Positions 63,558 through 64,000 of a DNA stretch of 64,000 nt are shown here, one piece after another. The stretch lies in contig CAKSBF010000001.1 in NCBI GenBank assembly GCA_934438075.1, forward strand, positions 186,001-250,000, read 5' to 3'. The notes beneath the pieces are model-generated. The model was not told where the DNA came from and searched no databases. It was given only the letters and a program-made list of their open reading frames with translations. The DNA comes from an uncultured Clostridia bacterium. GTDB lineage: Bacteria > Bacillota > Clostridia > UBA1381 > UBA9506. The position numbers and the translations under genes are program-made. Each line of letters opens with the position of its first letter. Positions within the stretch are counted from its first letter, which is position 1.

Positions 63558-64000
63558 TTATTTACGTACGTTATCTTCTAAAGTCGCAGCCTTCACCGTA
63601 TTTTTCATCAGCATAGCAATCGTCATCGGCCCGACCCCTCCCGGCACGGGAGTAATGGCGCAGGCACGCTCTGCTGCACTGGAAAATTCCACATCGCCAA
63701 CCAACTTCTTATTTTCTAAACGGTTCATGCCGACGTCTATCACTACAGCGCCTTCTTTAATCATATCACCCTTGATTAGCTCGGGCACACCGACCGCTGC
63801 AACCAAAATATCCGCACGCAGACACGCTTCTTTCAAATCGCGCGTTTTCGAGTGGCAGATGGTAACGGTACCGTTTTTATGCAGCAAAAGCATCGCCATA
63901 GGCTTACCCACGATATTACTGCGTCCAACCACAACACATTCCTTTCCCGCCACATCAATACCGCTTTCATGTATCAGCTCCATCACACCGGCAGGTGTAC
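63558..64000 (-). CDS. folD: Bifunctional methylene-THF dehydrogenase/cyclohydrolase, 5' partial
   Basis: C-terminal half of FolD, which interconverts 5,10-methylene-THF and 10-formyl-THF. The frame is open to the window edge (TPAGVMELIHESGID...), so about 140 N-terminal residues lie outside. NADP-binding VVVGRSNIVGKPMAMLLL, CHSKTRDL, VIDVGMNR and the C-terminal TPVPGGVGPMTIAMLMKNT are diagnostic. The ATG at 63986 is internal. No terminator is evident between its stop and the repeat segment. Confidence 0.97.
   Translation of the reverse strand, partial: TPAGVMELIHESGIDVAGKECVVVGRSNIVGKPMAMLLLHKNGTVTICHSKTRDLKEACLRADILVAAVGVPELIKGDMIKEGAVVIDVGMNRLENKKLVGDVEFSSAAERACAITPVPGGVGPMTIAMLMKNTVKAATLEDNVRK

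Noticed and set aside
1..64000. tRNA, rRNA, CRISPR arrays, transposases, phage genes
   Set aside because: Read through all gaps on both strands; none showed tRNA-like cloverleaf ends, regularly spaced repeats or transposase/integrase motifs.

Overview
The window looks like chromosomal DNA of a member of the Clostridia (Firmicutes), probably an anaerobic and possibly gut-associated, uncultivated lineage. Supporting signs are moderate GC content, strong AGGAGG-type ribosome binding sites, canonical TTGACA/TATAAT promoters with 17-bp spacers, SLH-domain surface proteins with a CsaB-type pyruvyltransferase, a yceD-rpmF pair, a DUF512 radical-SAM protein beside der, and a c-di-GMP-I riboswitch of the Clostridial type. 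I see no rRNA, tRNA, transposase, phage gene or CRISPR array.

Layout. Bases 1-6342 (+) hold the end of a de novo pyrimidine operon: pyrC (5' cut by the window edge), pyrF, carA, carB. Bases 6489-9910 (-) hold an unusual TIM-barrel/AMP-ligase fusion and a YdcF-family membrane protein. At 10130 (+) is an Rrf2 regulator with three IscR-like cysteines and a palindrome in its own promoter. Bases 10914-15799 (+) encode a complete branched-chain amino acid ABC transporter (livK-H-M-G-F), followed by a MATE transporter. From 28720 down to 17389 (-) runs housekeeping: a small membrane-anchored protein, a GT4-CsaB fusion, ruvX, a cell-wall amidase, then yceD-rpmF-DUF512-der-plsY-gpsA-ftsY from a separate consensus promoter. 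rpmF (L32, 59 codons) is a real short gene.

Bases 40864-28894 (-) form a surface/polysaccharide cluster: a heparinase-like lyase, two SLH-domain exported proteins (one with discoidin-like domains) and a large hydrolase-like protein. The CsaB fusion next door would pyruvylate the wall polymer that SLH domains bind.

Bases 60520-41191 (-) are one tightly packed 16-gene exopolysaccharide (EPS) operon: flippase, GT32, Gtr-like membrane glucosyltransferase, YdjC-like deacetylase, initiating phosphoglycosyltransferase, GT4, membrane metallophosphoesterase, two Wzz-like proteins (one fused to a degenerate GGDEF domain), a Wzy-like polymerase, GT4, three GT2, an EAL-domain protein and an acyltransferase-3. 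Its leader (about 60564-60710) carries what I read as a c-di-GMP-I (GEMM-I) riboswitch directly overlapping an intrinsic terminator. The operon therefore seems to be read by c-di-GMP at the RNA level and to encode its own c-di-GMP-related proteins (EAL and degenerate GGDEF). This is the most interesting system in the window.

Bases 61528-63164 (-) encode kduD and kduI for unsaturated-uronate catabolism, which fits the lyase cluster. The window ends in folD (-), cut at its 5' end, preceded by a GC-rich palindromic segment that may be a dispersed repeat.
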